A stretch of 64,000 nt of DNA from Sinohyriopsis cumingii (Eukaryota; Mollusca; Bivalvia; Unionida; Unionidae), in contig JAPYKE020000034.1 of NCBI GenBank assembly GCA_028554795.2, positions 272,040 through 336,039 on the forward strand, in the 5' to 3' direction. The notes beneath the pieces are model-generated. The model saw only the letters and a program-made list of their open reading frames with translations. It was not told where the DNA came from and searched no databases. A program made the translations under genes and the position numbers. Below are positions 22,871 to 37,684 of this stretch, piece after piece. How positions within the stretch are numbered: position 1 is the stretch's first letter; each line of letters starts with the position of its first letter.

Positions 22871-23882
22871 ACTAGCCCTGGACCAGACACTCCAGGACCT
22901 GCCAGACCACGATGCCACAGCCATGTGGAACGCCATGAAGGGTGCAATCTACAGCACAGCCATGGCCATGTTTGGCAAAAATTAACGGCCCAGCCAGGAC
23001 TGGTTCAACGCACATCTATCAAGGATGGAACCAATAATCGAAGACAAACGAAAAGCCTTCAAACGTTACAAAAAAATGCCTTAATGGACGGACGCTTGCT
23101 GATCTCAGAAGTGCTCGAAGCAACACCCAACACAATCGCTAGACAGTGCGCGAACGAGTACTGGTAACAACTATGTGAAGGACTCCAGCACAGTGCCGAG
23201 TCCGGAAACATCCAAGGTATGTACTGTGGTATCAAGAAGGCTCTAGGCCCTACGGTGAAAGGGGCCGTTCCCCGGAAATCTCTGAGGGGAGAGGAGATCA
23301 CTGACTGTGAGCAACAGATGGCCAGATGGGTGGAACACTACTCAGAGCTATACTCCCAGGATATGCTAGTCACCGATGCGGCCCCTAGCAGCATAAAAAC
23401 TGCCCACCATGGATGAGCTCGACAAAGTGCCCACCTTAGAGGAGCTCAGCAAAGCACTCGACTCCCACCCAAACGACAAAGCACCAGGTAGTGACATCAT
23501 CCCGCCCAAAGCTATAGAACGTGGGAAACCAACATTGCTTCAGCCGCTGCATGAGCTACTTTGTCTCTGCTGGAAGTAAAGGAGCGGTCCCCCAAGATAT
23601 GCGCGAGATACCGTTTACAAAAACAATGGCGACCTCAATGACTGTAATAACTACAGAGGGATCTCGCTTCTGAGCATCGTTGGCAAAGTGTATGCCCGCA
23701 TTATACTCAACAGGCTGCAGTTGCTGGCGGACCGTGTGCACCTGGAATCCCAGTGCGGCTTTAAAGCAGGCAGGTCGACGACAGACAGGATTTTTTCCAT
23801 ACGACAACTCCAAGAGAAGAACACAGAGCAAGGTCAACCACTCTACATGATGTTCATCGAAATCACCAAGACCTTTGACCTG
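22871..23882 (+). mobile_element. LINE fragment C, copy 4
   Basis: It has the class I form (GTATTATCAT just upstream). It has the same stops as the other C parts. Confidence 0.87.
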
Positions 23883-25295
23883 CATGATAATTAGTTTTTA
23901 TTATGTAAATTGAAGACTATTAAATGCATCGTAGAAGTGATCTAAGCTGTTATTTATTACATTTTGTTTACAATTGCTTGGAAGAGCTGAGATATGTAAT
24001 AGTTTATTAGACTAGTTACCATTACCTTGAAGAGATGAGCTATGTAATCATTTATTGTACTTTGGTTACAATTACTTCAGAGAGTTGAGATATATACTCA
24101 TTTATTACTCTTGTTACAGTTATACAGTTACTTCACCGAGTTGAGATATTTACTCGGCTTTAGTACTCTGGTTTCAATGACATCAAATAGTTGAGATACG
24201 TACTTGTTTATTACATTGTTTATAATTACTTCAAAGAGTCGAGCTATGTGATCTTTTAGTACACTTTGGTTACAATTACTTCGAGACATTTTCATCCCAT
24301 TTCCCTTTTGAAATGTACACCATTAACTGAATCCTGCAGCTATTTACTTGTAGATCGAACCAGTAAAGATTACATATATAGTTTCTTTGAAATCTTTTTG
24401 TTGGTTATGAAGATTTGTTCTAAATTGTCGAAATTACACTGGGAATTACGTTCCATTTGTCACGCTGTGGAATACCAACAAATACAAATTTCTTGGGTTT
24501 TATTGTATTTCTCAAATGTTTTACAAATTTAACAATTGAATAAAACACTTTTAAGTAGTTATTGTTGATCAGCCGGTGTATATAGTATGACGAAGGAAGA
24601 CATCATGTCTGTATACACTTGTTGCATTCGTGTGTATGTGTGTGATGCTTTATTTGAATTAACGTTTGTCTTTCACCGTTATTTTGCATTAAGTTTGAAA
24701 CATTTCAAAGAAAACCGATATTCATGCCATTGAGGATACTTGTAGAATACATTCATTGAACAGATAACAGGGTCGGATGTGAGGAAGTGGGTTTGCAGTA
24801 CAATATATTTCCATTTATGCAATGCAATTCTTATAGCATAATGCTTGGCCAGAATAATTGACAAGTATATATGCTGCAATAATAAGGATTATAATTGATT
24901 TTCAATATCCAATGCCTGTTTAGTTTAAAAAACATTTCCTGTATGACACAGCCAGAATAAAAAAGATCAACCAAAGAATTTATAAATCTTACATGTGCAC
25001 TTTTTGTAATAATTTATATAAAAAAAAGTCTATTTGCATTATGTTTTGGTAATATATGAATATATTTGGCTGATTTTTCCTTTTTCATGGTGTCTGTTTT
25101 TATTTAAGTAAAATGTGGCACCTGCAAAATTGTGCAGTTTATTCATGTAATAAGCTTTTAATAACCTCGAATTAGAACATTTAATACAAATGAAATTATA
25201 AAATGTTTAATTGGATTTTGATTGAATTTTCGTACGTCTCTGAAAAAATCTCAGAGATGCATGAGCATAATTGTGATATACTCTTGTATTCTCAT

Positions 25296-26281
25296 ACTAG
25301 CCCTGGACCAGGCACTCCAAGACCTGCCAGATCACGATGCCACAGTCATGTGGAGCGCCATGAAGGGTGTCATCTACAGCACAGCCATGGCCACGATTGG
25401 CACTAGTTCAGCGCACATCTATCAAGGATAGAACCAATAATCGAAGACAAATGAAAAGCCTTCAAAGCTTACAAAAATGCCCTAATGAACGGATGCTTGC
25501 TGATCTCAGAAGCGCTCGAAGCAACACCCAACACATCGCTAGACAGTGCGCGAACGAGTACTGGTAACAACTATGTGAAGGACTCCAGCGCAGTGCCGAA
25601 TCCGGAAACATCCAAGGTATGTACTGTGATATCAAGAAGGCTCTAGGCCCTATGGTGAAAGGGATCGTCCGCCAGAAATCTCTGACGGGAGAGGAGATCA
25701 CTGACTGCGAGCAACAGATGGCCAGATGGGTGGAACACTACTCAGAGCTATGCTCCCAAGAAATGTCAGTCACCGATGCAGCCCTAGCAGCAAAAAAACT
25801 GCCCACCATAGAGGAGCTCGACAAAGTGCCCACCTTAGAGGAGCTCAAGAAAGCAATCGACTCCGTCCCAAACGACAAAGCACAATGTAGTGACAGCATC
25901 CCGCCCAAAGCTATCGAACGTGGGAAACCAACATTGCTTCAGCTGCTGCATGAGCTACTTTGTCTCTGCTGGGAGGAAAGGAGCGGTCCTCCAAGATATG
26001 CGCGAGATACCGTTTACAAAAACAATGGCGACCTCAGTAACTGTAATAATTACAGAGGGATCTCGCTTCTGAGCATCGTTGGCAAAGTGTATTCCCGCAT
26101 TATACTCAACAGGCTGCAGTTGCTGGTGGACCATGTGCACCTGGAATCCCAGTGCGGCTTTAAAGCAGGCAGGTCGACGACAGACATGATCTTTTCCATA
26201 CGACAACTCCAAGAGAAGAACACAGAGCAAGGTCAACCACTCTACATGATGTTCATTGAACTCACCAAGACCTTTGACCTG
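25296..26281 (+). mobile_element. LINE fragment A, copy 5
   Basis: The 224-codon frame is at 25619-26293, with protein identical to copies 1-3. Confidence 0.88.
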
Positions 26282-27096
26282 CATGATAATTAGTTTTTAT
26301 TATGTAAACTAAAGACTATTAAATGCATCGAAGAGGTCATCTAAGCTGTTATTTATTACATTTTGTTAACAATTGCTTGGAAGAGCTGAGATATGTAATT
26401 GTTTATTAGACTAGTTACAATTACCTTGAAGAGATGAGCTATGTAATCATTTGTTGTATTTTGGTTACAATTACTTCAGAGAATTGAGATATATACTTAT
26501 TTATTACTCTTTTTACAGTTATACAGTTACTTCAACGAGTTGAGATATTTACTAGGCTTTAATACTCTGGTTTCAGTTACATCAAATAGTTGAGATACAT
26601 ACTCGTTTATTACATTGTTTATAATTACTTCAAAGAGGCGAGCTATGTAATCTTTTAGTACACTTTGCTTACAATTACTTCGAGATAATTTCATCCCATT
26701 TCCCTTTTGAAATGTACACCATAAACTGAATCCTGGAGTTATTTACTTGTAGATCGAACCAGTAAAGATTACATATATAGTTTCTTTGAAATCTTTTTGT
26801 CGCATATGAAGATTTGTTCTAAATTGTCGAGATTACACTGGGCGTTACGTTCCATTTGTCACGCTGCGGAATACCAACAAATAAAGATTTCTTGAGTTTT
26901 ATTGTATTTCTCACATTTTTTGTGAATTTAAAAATTGAATTAAACACTTTTAAGTAGTTATTGTTGATTAGCCGGTGTATATAGTATGACGACGGAAGAC
27001 ATCATGTCTGTATACACTTGTTGCATTCGTGTGTATGCGTGCGATGCTTTATTTGAATTAACGTTTGTCTTTCACCATTATTTTGCATTAAGTATG

Positions 27097-27674
27097 ACAG
27101 ATGGCCAGATGGGTGGAACACTACCTAGAGCTATACTCCCAAGAAATGTCAGTCACCGATGCGGCCCCTAGCAGCATAAAAACTGCTAACCATGGACGAG
27201 CTCAACAAAGTGCCCACCTTAGAGGAGCTCAGCAAAGCAATTGACTCCCTCCCAAACGACAAAGCACCAGGTAGTGACATCATCCCGCCCGAAGCTATCG
27301 AACGTGAGAAACAAACATTGCTTCAGCCACTGCATGAGCTACTTTGTCTCTGCTGGGAGGAAGGAGCGGATCCCCAAGACATGCGCGAGATACCGTTTAC
27401 AAAAACAATGGCGACCTCAGTGACTGTAATAATTACAGAGGGATCTCGCTTGATCTCGCTTCTGAGCATCGTTGGCAACGTGTATGCCCGCATTATATTC
27501 AACAGGCTGCAGTTGCTGGCGGACAGTGTGCACCTGGAATCCCAGTGCGGCTTTAATGCAGGCAGGTCGACGACAGGCAGGATATTTTCCATACGACAAC
27601 TCCAAGAGAAGAACACAGAGCAAGGTCAACCACTCTACATGATGTTCATCGACCTCACCAAGACCTTTGACCTG
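27097..27674 (+). mobile_element. LINE fragment B, copy 5
   Basis: The 164-codon frame is at 27192-27686, class I (TLEELSK). Confidence 0.87.
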
Positions 27675-29065
27675 CATGATAATTAGATTTAATATGTAAA
27701 CTGAAGACTATTAAATGCATCGAAGAGGTCATCTAAGCTGTTATTTATTACATTTTGTTTACAATTGCTTGGAAGAGCTGAGATATGTAATAGTTTATTA
27801 GACTAGTTACAATTACCTCTAAGAGATGAGCTATGTAATCATTTATTGTACTTTGGTTACAATTACTTCAGAGAGTTGAGATATATACTCATTTATTACT
27901 CTTGTTACAGTTATACAGTTGCTTCAACGAGTTGAGATATTTACTCGGCTTTAGTACTCTGGTTACAATTACATCAAATTGTTGAGATACATACTCGTTT
28001 ATTACATTGTTTATAATTACTTCAAAGAGGCGAGCTATGTAATCTTTTAGTACACTTTGGTTACAATTACTTCGAGACAATTTCATCCCATTTCCCTTTT
28101 GAAATGTACACCATTAGCTGAATCCTACAGCTATTTACTCGTAGATCGAACCAGTAAAGATTACATATATAGTTTCTTTGAAATCTTTTTGTCGGTTATG
28201 AACATTTGTTCTAAATTGTCGAAATTACACTGAGCGTTACGTTCCATTTGTCACGCTGCGGAATACCAACAAATAAATATTTCTTGAGTTTTATTGTATT
28301 TCTCACATTTTTCCGAATTTAAAAATTGAATAAAACACTTTTAAGTAGTTATTGTTGATTTATCGGTGTAAATAGTATGACAAAGAAAGACATCCTGTCT
28401 GTATACACTTGTTGCATTCGTGTGTATGTGTGTGATGCTTTATTTGAATTAACGTTTGTCTTTCACCATTATTTTGCATTAAGTTTGAAACATTTCAGAG
28501 AAAACACATATTCATGCCACTGAGCATACTTGTAGAATACATTCATTGAACAGATAACAGGGTCGGATGTGAGGAAGTGGGTTTGCAGTACAATATATTT
28601 CCATTTATGCAATGCAATTCTCATAGCATAATGCTTGGTCAGAATAATTAACAAGTATATATGCTGCAGTAATAAGGATTATAACTGATTTTAAATATCC
28701 AACTGCTGTATGACACAGCCAGAATAAAAAAGATCAATCAAAGAATTTATAAATCTTACACGTGCACTTTTTGTAATAATTTATATTTAAAAAAAAGTCT
28801 ATTTGCATTATGTTTTGGTAATATATGAATCTATTTGGCTATTTTTTTCCTTTTCCATGGTACATGTGTTTATATAAGTAAAATGTGGCACCTGCAGAAT
28901 TGTGCAGTTCTTTCATGTAATTTGCTTTTGATCACCTCGAACTAGAACATTCAATACCAATCAAATTATAAAATGTTTAATTGCATTTTGATTGAATGGT
29001 CGTACGTCTCTGAAACAATCTCAGAGCTGCACTAGTAGAATTGTGATATACTCTTGTATTATCAT

Positions 29066-30077
29066 ACTAGCCCTGGACCAGACACTCCAGGACCTGCCAG
29101 ACCACGATGCCACAGCCATGTGGAACGCCATGAAGGGTGCAATCTACAGCACAGCCATGGCCATGTTTGGCAAAAATTAACGGCCCAGCCAGGACTGGTT
29201 CAACGCACATCTATCAAGGATGGAACCAATAATCGAAGACAAACGAAAAGCCTTCAAACGTTACAAAAAAATGCCTTAATGGACGGACGCTTGCTGATCT
29301 CAGAAGTGCTCGAAGCAACACCCAACACAATCGCTAGACAGTGCGCGAACGAGTACTGGTAACAACTATGTGAAGGACTCCAGCACAGTGCCGAGTCCGG
29401 AAACATCCAAGGTATGTACTGTGGTATCAAGAAGGCTCTAGGCCCTACGGTGAAAGGGGCCGTTCCCCGGAAATCTCTGAGGGGAGAGGAGATCACTGAC
29501 TGTGAGCAACAGATGGCCAGATGGGTGGAACACTACTCAGAGCTATACTCCCAGGATATGCTAGTCACCGATGCGGCCCCTAGCAGCATAAAAACTGCCC
29601 ACCATGGATGAGCTCGACAAAGTGCCCACCTTAGAGGAGCTCAGCAAAGCACTCGACTCCCACCCAAACGACAAAGCACCAGGTAGTGACATCATCCCGC
29701 CCAAAGCTATAGAACGTGGGAAACCAACATTGCTTCAGCCGCTGCATGAGCTACTTTGTCTCTGCTGGAAGTAAAGGAGCGGTCCCCCAAGATATGCGCG
29801 AGATACCGTTTACAAAAACAATGGCGACCTCAATGACTGTAATAACTACAGAGGGATCTCGCTTCTGAGCATCGTTGGCAAAGTGTATGCCCGCATTATA
29901 CTCAACAGGCTGCAGTTGCTGGCGGACCGTGTGCACCTGGAATCCCAGTGCGGCTTTAAAGCAGGCAGGTCGACGACAGACAGGATTTTTTCCATACGAC
30001 AACTCCAAGAGAAGAACACAGAGCAAGGTCAACCACTCTACATGATGTTCATCGAAATCACCAAGACCTTTGACCTG
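29066..30077 (+). mobile_element. LINE fragment C, copy 5
   Basis: It is shifted by one base relative to the other units by the extra A upstream. It is class I at GTATTATCAT, although the flank about 350 bp upstream is class II. Confidence 0.87.
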
Positions 30078-31490
30078 CATGATAATTAGTTTTTATTATG
30101 TAAATTGAAGACTATTAAATGCATCGTAGAAGTGATCTAAGCTGTTATTTATTACATTTTGTTTACAATTGCTTGGAAGAGCTGAGATATGTAATAGTTT
30201 ATTAGACTAGTTACCATTACCTTGAAGAGATGAGCTATGTAATCATTTATTGTACTTTGGTTACAATTACTTCAGAGAGTTGAGATATATACTCATTTAT
30301 TACTCTTGTTACAGTTATACAGTTACTTCACCGAGTTGAGATATTTACTCGGCTTTAGTACTCTGGTTTCAATGACATCAAATAGTTGAGATACGTACTT
30401 GTTTATTACATTGTTTATAATTACTTCAAAGAGTCGAGCTATGTGATCTTTTAGTACACTTTGGTTACAATTACTTCGAGACATTTTCATCCCATTTCCC
30501 TTTTGAAATGTACACCATTAACTGAATCCTGCAGCTATTTACTTGTAGATCGAACCAGTAAAGATTACATATATAGTTTCTTTGAAATCTTTTTGTTGGT
30601 TATGAAGATTTGTTCTAAATTGTCGAAATTACACTGGGAATTACGTTCCATTTGTCACGCTGTGGAATACCAACAAATACAAATTTCTTGGGTTTTATTG
30701 TATTTCTCAAATGTTTTACAAATTTAACAATTGAATAAAACACTTTTAAGTAGTTATTGTTGATCAGCCGGTGTATATAGTATGACGAAGGAAGACATCA
30801 TGTCTGTATACACTTGTTGCATTCGTGTGTATGTGTGTGATGCTTTATTTGAATTAACGTTTGTCTTTCACCGTTATTTTGCATTAAGTTTGAAACATTT
30901 CAAAGAAAACCGATATTCATGCCATTGAGGATACTTGTAGAATACATTCATTGAACAGATAACAGGGTCGGATGTGAGGAAGTGGGTTTGCAGTACAATA
31001 TATTTCCATTTATGCAATGCAATTCTTATAGCATAATGCTTGGCCAGAATAATTGACAAGTATATATGCTGCAATAATAAGGATTATAATTGATTTTCAA
31101 TATCCAATGCCTGTTTAGTTTAAAAAACATTTCCTGTATGACACAGCCAGAATAAAAAAGATCAACCAAAGAATGTATAAATCTTACATGTGCACTTTTT
31201 GTAATAATTTATATAAAAAAAAGTCTATTTGCATTATGTTTTGGTAATATATGAATATATTTGGCTGATTTTTCCTTTTTCATGGTGTCTGTTTTTATTT
31301 AAGTAAAATGTGGCACCTGCAAAATTGTGCAGTTTATTCATGTAATAAGCTTTTAATAACCTCGAATTAGAACATTTAATACAAATGAAATTATAAAATG
31401 TTTAATTGGATTTTGATTGAATTTTCGTACGTCTCTGAAAAAATCTCAGAGATGCATGAGCATAATTGTGATATACTCTTGTATTCTCAT

Positions 31491-32476
31491 ACTAGCCCTG
31501 GACCAGGCACTCCAAGACCTGCCAGATCACGATGCCACAGTCATGTGGAGCGCCATGAAGGGTGTCATCTACAGCACAGCCATGGCCACGATTGGCACTA
31601 GTTCAGCGCACATCTATCAAGGATAGAACCAATAATCGAAGACAAATGAAAAGCCTTCAAAGCTTACAAAAATGCCCTAATGAACGGATGCTTGCTGATC
31701 TCAGAAGCGCTCGAAGCAACACCCAACACATCGCTAGACAGTGCGCGAACGAGTACTGGTAACAACTATGTGAAGGACTCCAGCGCAGTGCCGAATCCGG
31801 AAACATCCAAGGTATGTACTGTGATATCAAGAAGGCTCTAGGCCCTATGGTGAAAGGGATCGTCCGCCAGAAATCTCTGACGGGAGAGGAGATCACTGAC
31901 TGCGAGCAACAGATGGCCAGATGGGTGGAACACTACTCAGAGCTATGCTCCCAAGAAATGTCAGTCACCGATGCAGCCCTAGCAGCAAAAAAACTGCCCA
32001 CCATAGAGGAGCTCGACAAAGTGCCCACCTTAGAGGAGCTCAAGAAAGCAATCGACTCCGTCCCAAACGACAAAGCACAATGTAGTGACAGCATCCCGCC
32101 CAAAGCTATCGAACGTGGGAAACCAACATTGCTTCAGCTGCTGCATGAGCTACTTTGTCTCTGCTGGGAGGAAAGGAGCGGTCCTCCAAGATATGCGCGA
32201 GATACCGTTTACAAAAACAATGGCGACCTCAGTAACTGTAATAATTACAGAGGGATCTCGCTTCTGAGCATCGTTGGCAAAGTGTATTCCCGCATTATAC
32301 TCAACAGGCTGCAGTTGCTGGTGGACCATGTACACCTGGAATCCCAGTGCGGCTTTAAAGCAGGCAGGTCGACGACAGACATGATCTTTTCCATACGACA
32401 ACTCCAAGAGAAGAACACAGAGCAAGGTCAACCACTCTACATGATGTTCATTGAACTCACCAAGACCTTTGACCTG
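31491..32476 (+). mobile_element. LINE fragment A, copy 6
   Basis: The 224-codon frame is at 31814-32488. The private A at 32332 is silent in this frame (GTG to GTA). Confidence 0.88.
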
Positions 32477-33291
32477 CATGATAATTAGTTTTTATTATGT
32501 AAACTGAAGACTATTAAATGCATCGAAGAGGTCATCTAAGCTGTTATTTATTACATTTTGTTAACAATTGCTTGGAAGAGCTGAGATATGTAATTGTTTA
32601 TTAGACTAGTTACAATTACCTTGAAGAGATGAGCTATGTAATCATTTGTTGTATTTTGGTTACAATTACTTCAGAGAATTGAGATATATACTTATTTATT
32701 ACTCTTTTTACAGTTATACAGTTACTTCAACGAGTTGAGATATTTACTAGGCTTTAATACTCTGGTTTCAGTTACATCAAATAGTTGAGATACATACTCG
32801 TTTATTACATTGTTTATAATTACTTCAAAGAGGCGAGCTATGTAATCTTTTAGTACACTTTGCTTACAATTACTTCGAGATAATTTCATCCCATTTCCCT
32901 TTTGAAATGTACACCATAAACTGAATCCTGGAGTTATTTACTTGTAGATCGAACCAGTAAAGATTACATATATAGTTTCTTTGAAATCTTTTTGTCGCAT
33001 ATGAAGATTTGTTCTAAATTGTCGAAATTACACTGGGCGTTACGTTCCATTTGTTACGCTACGGAATACCAACAAATAAAGATTTCTTGAGTTTTATTGT
33101 ATTTCTCACATTTTTTGTGAATTTAAAAATTGAATTAAACACTTTTAAGTAGTTATTGTTGATTAGCCGGTGTATATAGTATGACGACGGAAGACATCAT
33201 GTCTGTATACACTTGTTGCATTCGTGTGTATGCGTGCGATGCTTTATTTGAATTAACGTTTGTCTTTCACCATTATTTTGCATTAAGTATG

Positions 33292-33869
33292 ACAGATGGC
33301 CAGATGGGTGGAACACTACCTAGAGCTATACTCCCAAGAAATGTCAGTCACCGATGCGGCCCCTAGCAGCATAAAAACTGCTAACCATGGACGAGCTCAA
33401 CAAAGTGCCCACCTTAGAGGATCTCAGCAAAGCAATTGACTCCCTCCCAAACGACAAAGCACCAGGTAGTGACATCATCCCGCCCGAAGCTATCGAACGT
33501 GAGAAACAAACATTGCTTCAGCCACTGCATGAGCTACTTTGTCTCTGCTGGGAGGAAGGAGCGGATCCCCAAGACATGCGCGAGATACCGTTTACAAAAA
33601 CAATGGCGACCTCAGTGACTGTAATAATTACAGAGGGATCTCGCTTGATCTCGCTTCTGAGCATCGTTGGCAACGTGTATGCCCGCATTATATTCAACAG
33701 GCTGCAGTTGCTGGCGGACAGTGTGCACCTGGAATCCCAGTGCGGCTTTAATGCAGGCAGGTCGACGACAGGCAGGATATTTTCCATACGACAACTCCAA
33801 GAGAAGAACACAGAGCAAGGTCAACCACTCTACATGATGTTCATCGACCTCACCAAGACCTTTGACCTG
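33292..33869 (+). mobile_element. LINE fragment B, copy 6
   Basis: The 164-codon frame is at 33387-33881. This is the first unit with GAGGATCTC, giving TLEDLSK. A and C have GAGGAGCTC, so this Glu-to-Asp change is derived. Confidence 0.87.
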
Positions 33870-35259
33870 CATGATAATTAGATTTAATATGTAAACTGAA
33901 GACTATTAAATGCATCGAAGAGGTCATCTAAGCTGTTATTTATTACATTTTGTTTACAATTGCTTGGAAGAGCTGAGATATGTAATAGTTTATTAGACTA
34001 GTTACAATTACCTCTAAGAGATGAGCTATGTAATCATTTATTGTACTTTGGTTACAATTACTTCAGAGAGTTGAGATATATACTCATTTATTACTCTTGT
34101 TACAGTTATACAGTTGCTTCAACGAGTTGAGATATTTACTCGGCTTTAGTACTCTGGTTACAATTACATCAAATTGTTGAGATACATACTCGTTTATTAC
34201 ATTGTTTATAATTACTTCAAAGAGGCGAGCTATGTAATCTTTTAGTACACTTTGGTTACAATTACTTCGAGACAATTTCATCCCATTTCCCTTTTGAAAT
34301 GTACACCATTAGCTGAATCCTACAGCTATTTACTTGTAGATCGAACCAGTAAAGATTACATATATAGTTTCTTTGAAATCTTTTTGTCGGTTATGAACAT
34401 TTGTTCTAAATTGTCGAAATTACACTGAGCGTTACGTTCCATTTGTCACGCTGCGGAATACCAACAAATAAATATTTCTTGAGTTTTATTGTATTTCTCA
34501 CATTTTTCCGAATTTAAAAATTGAATAAAACACTTTTAAGTAGTTATTGTTGATTTATCGGTGTAAATAGTATGACAAAGAAAGACATCCTGTCTGTATA
34601 CACTTGTTGCATTCGTGTGTATGTGTGTGATGCTTTATTTGAATTAACGTTTGTCTTTCACCATTATTTTGCATTAAGTTTGAAACATTTCAGAGAAAAC
34701 ACATATTCATGCCACTGAGCATACTTGTAGAATACATTCATTGAACAGATAACAGGGTCGGATGTGAGGAAGTGGGTTTGCAGTACAATATATTTCCATT
34801 TATGCAATGCAATTCTCATAGCATAATGCTTGGTCAGAATAATTAACAAGTATATATGCTGCAGTAATAAGGATTATAACTGATTTTAAATATCCAACTG
34901 CTGTATGACACAGCCAGAATAAAAAAGATCAATCAAAGAATTTATAAATCTTACACGTGCACTTTTTGTAATAATTTATATTTAAAAAAAGTCTATTTGC
35001 ATTATGTTTTGGTAATATATGAATCTATTTGGCTATTTTTTTCCTTTTCCATGGTACATGTGTTTATATAAGTAAAATGTGGCACCTGCAGAATTGTGCA
35101 GTTCTTTCATGTAATTTGCTTTTGATCACCTCGAACTAGAACATTCAATACCAATCAAATTATAAAATGTTTAATTGCATTTTGATTGAATGGTCGTACG
35201 TCTCTGAAACAATCTCAGAGCTGCACTAGTAGAATTGTGATATACTCTTGTATTGTCAT

Positions 35260-36271
35260 ACTAGCCCTGGACCAGACACTCCAGGACCTGCCAGACCACG
35301 ATGCCACAGCCATGTGGAACGCCATGAAGGGTGCAATCTACAGCACAGCCATGGCCATGTTTGGCAAAAATTAACGGCCCAGCCAGGACTGGTTCAACGC
35401 ACATCTATCAAGGATGGAACCAATAATCGAAGACAAACGAAAAGCCTTCAAACGTTACAAAAAAATGCCTTAATGGACGGACGCTTGCTGATCTCAGAAG
35501 TGCTCGAAGCAACACCCAACACAATCGCTAGACAGTGCGCGAACGAGTACTGGTAACAACTATGTGAAGGACTCCAGCACAGTGCCGAGTCCGGAAACAT
35601 CCAAGGTATGTACTGTGGTATCAAGAAGGCTCTAGGCCCTACGGTGAAAGGGGCCGTTCCCCGGAAATCTCTGAGGGGAGAGGAGATCACTGACTGTGAG
35701 CAACAGATGGCCAGATGGGTGGAACACTACTCAGAGCTATACTCCCAGGATATGCTAGTCACCGATGCGGCCCCTAGCAGCATAAAAACTGCCCACCATG
35801 GATGAGCTCGACAAAGTGCCCACCTTAGAGGAGCTCAGCAAAGCACTCGACTCCCACCCAAACGACAAAGCACCAGGTAGTGACATCATCCCGCCCAAAG
35901 CTATAGAACGTGGGAAACCAACATTGCTTCAGCCGCTGCATGAGCTACTTTGTCTCTGCTGGAAGTAAAGGAGCGGTCCCCCAAGATATGCGCGAGATAC
36001 CGTTTACAAAAACAATGGCGACCTCAATGACTGTAATAACTACAGAGGGATCTCGCTTCTGAGCATCGTTGGCAAAGTGTATGCCCGCATTATACTCAAC
36101 AGGCTGCAGTTGCTGGCGGACCGTGTGCACCTGGAATCCCAGTGCGGCTTTAAAGCAGGCAGGTCGACGACAGACAGGATTTTTTCCATACGACAGCTCC
36201 AAGAGAAGAACACAGAGCAAGGTCAACCACTCTACATGATGTTCATCGAAATCACCAAGACCTTTGACCTG
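35260..36271 (+). mobile_element. LINE fragment C, copy 6
   Basis: It has the class II form, with GTATTGTCAT upstream. The private G at 36196 is silent (CAA to CAG). Confidence 0.87.
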
Positions 36272-37684
36272 CATGATAATTAGTTTTTATTATGTAAATT
36301 GAAGACTATTAAATGCATCGTAGAGGTGATCTAAGCTGTTATTTATTACATTTTGTTTACAATTGCTTGGAAGAGCTGAGATATGTAATAGTTTATTAGA
36401 CTAGTTACCATTACCTTGAAGAGATGAGCTATGTAATCATTTATTGTACTTTGGTTACAATTACTTCAGAGAGTTGAGATATATACTCATTTATTACTCT
36501 TGTTACAGTTATACAGTTACTTCACCGAGTTGAGATATTTACTCGGCTTTAGTACTCTGGTTTCAATGACATCAAATAGTTGAGATACGTACTTGTTTAT
36601 TACATTGTTTATAATTACTTCAAAGAGTCGAGCTATGTGATCTTTTAGTACACTTTGGTTACAATTACTTCGAGACATTTTCATCCCATTTCCCTTTTGA
36701 AATGTACACCATTAACTGAATCCTGCAGCTATTTACTTGTAGATCGAACCAGTAAAGATTACATATATAGTTTCTTTGAAATCTTTTTGTTGGTTATGAA
36801 GATTTGTTCTAAATTGTCGAAATTACACTGGGAATTACGTTCCATTTGTCACGCTGTGGAATACCAACAAATACAAATTTCTTGGGTTTTATTGTATTTC
36901 TCAAATGTTTTACAAATTTAACAATTGAATAAAACACTTTTAAGTAGTTATTGTTGATCAGCCGGTGTATATAGTATGACGAAGGAAGACATCATGTCTG
37001 TATACACTTGTTGTATTCGTGTGTATGTGTGTGATGCTTTATTTGAATTAACGTTTGTCTTTCACCATTATTTTGCATTAAGTTTGAAACATTTCAAAGA
37101 AAACCGATATTCATGCCATTGAGGATACTTGTAGAATACATTCATTGAACAGATAACAGGGTCGGATGTGAGGAAGTGGGTTTGCAGTACAATATATTTC
37201 CATTTATGCAATGCAATTCTTATAGCATAATGCTTGGCCAGAATAATTGACAAGTATATATGCTGCAATAATAAGGATTATAATTGATTTTCAATATCCA
37301 ATGCCTGTTTAGTTTAAAAAACATTTCCTGTATGACACAGCCAGAATAAAAAAGATCAACCAAAGAATGTATAAATCTTACATGTGCACTTTTTGTAATA
37401 ATTTATATAAAAAAAAGTCTATTTGCATTATGTTTTGGTAATATATGAATATATTTGGCTGATTTTTCCTTTTTCATGGTGTCTGTTTTTATTTAAGTAA
37501 AATGTGGCACCTGCAAAATTGTGCAGTTTATTCATGTAATAAGCTTTTAATAACCTCGAATTAGAACATTTAATACAAATGAAATTATAAAATGTTTAAT
37601 TGGATTTTGATTGAATTTTCGTACGTCTCTGAAAAAATCTCAGAGATGCATGAGCATAATTGTGATATACTCTTGTATTCTCAT

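Larger units (their letters stand above)
18582..24775 (+). repeat. Higher-order repeat copy 4 (class I)
   Basis: Parts lie at copy-1 positions plus 18581. Private sites are C at 19750 in LINE A, which gives the CAGCCG also found in part C, and ACTTTGCTTAC at about 21662 in the B minisatellite. The latter spelling is normally found in the A minisatellite, so it could be a small A-to-B conversion or a chance mutation. Confidence 0.96.
24776..30970 (+). repeat. Higher-order repeat copy 5 (class I with a class II patch, 6195 bp)
   Basis: Parts lie at copy-1 positions plus 24775, then plus 24776 after an extra A in the A-run near 28790-28797 of the C flank. Most markers are class I. The C flank, however, reads AAATATCCAACTG (about 28693-28705), the form of copies 6-8 and 10. 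The A flank has AGAATTTATAA where copies 1-4, 6 and 7 have AGAATGTATAA. A private C at about 26860 gives GTCACGCTGCGG in the A tail. Confidence 0.96.
30971..37164 (+). repeat. Higher-order repeat copy 6 (class II)
   Basis: Parts lie at copy-1 positions plus 30970. This is the first unit with the class II set: GTAAACTGAAG, GTCGAAATT and GCTACGG in A, GAGGATCTC and TTTACTTGTAG in B, and GTATTGTCAT, GTAGAGGTG, GTTGTATTC and ACCATTA in C. It still has TTTTTACAG in the A minisatellite, where copies 7 and 8 have TTTTTAAAG. Private silent changes lie at 32332 (LINE A) and 36196 (LINE C). Confidence 0.96.
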
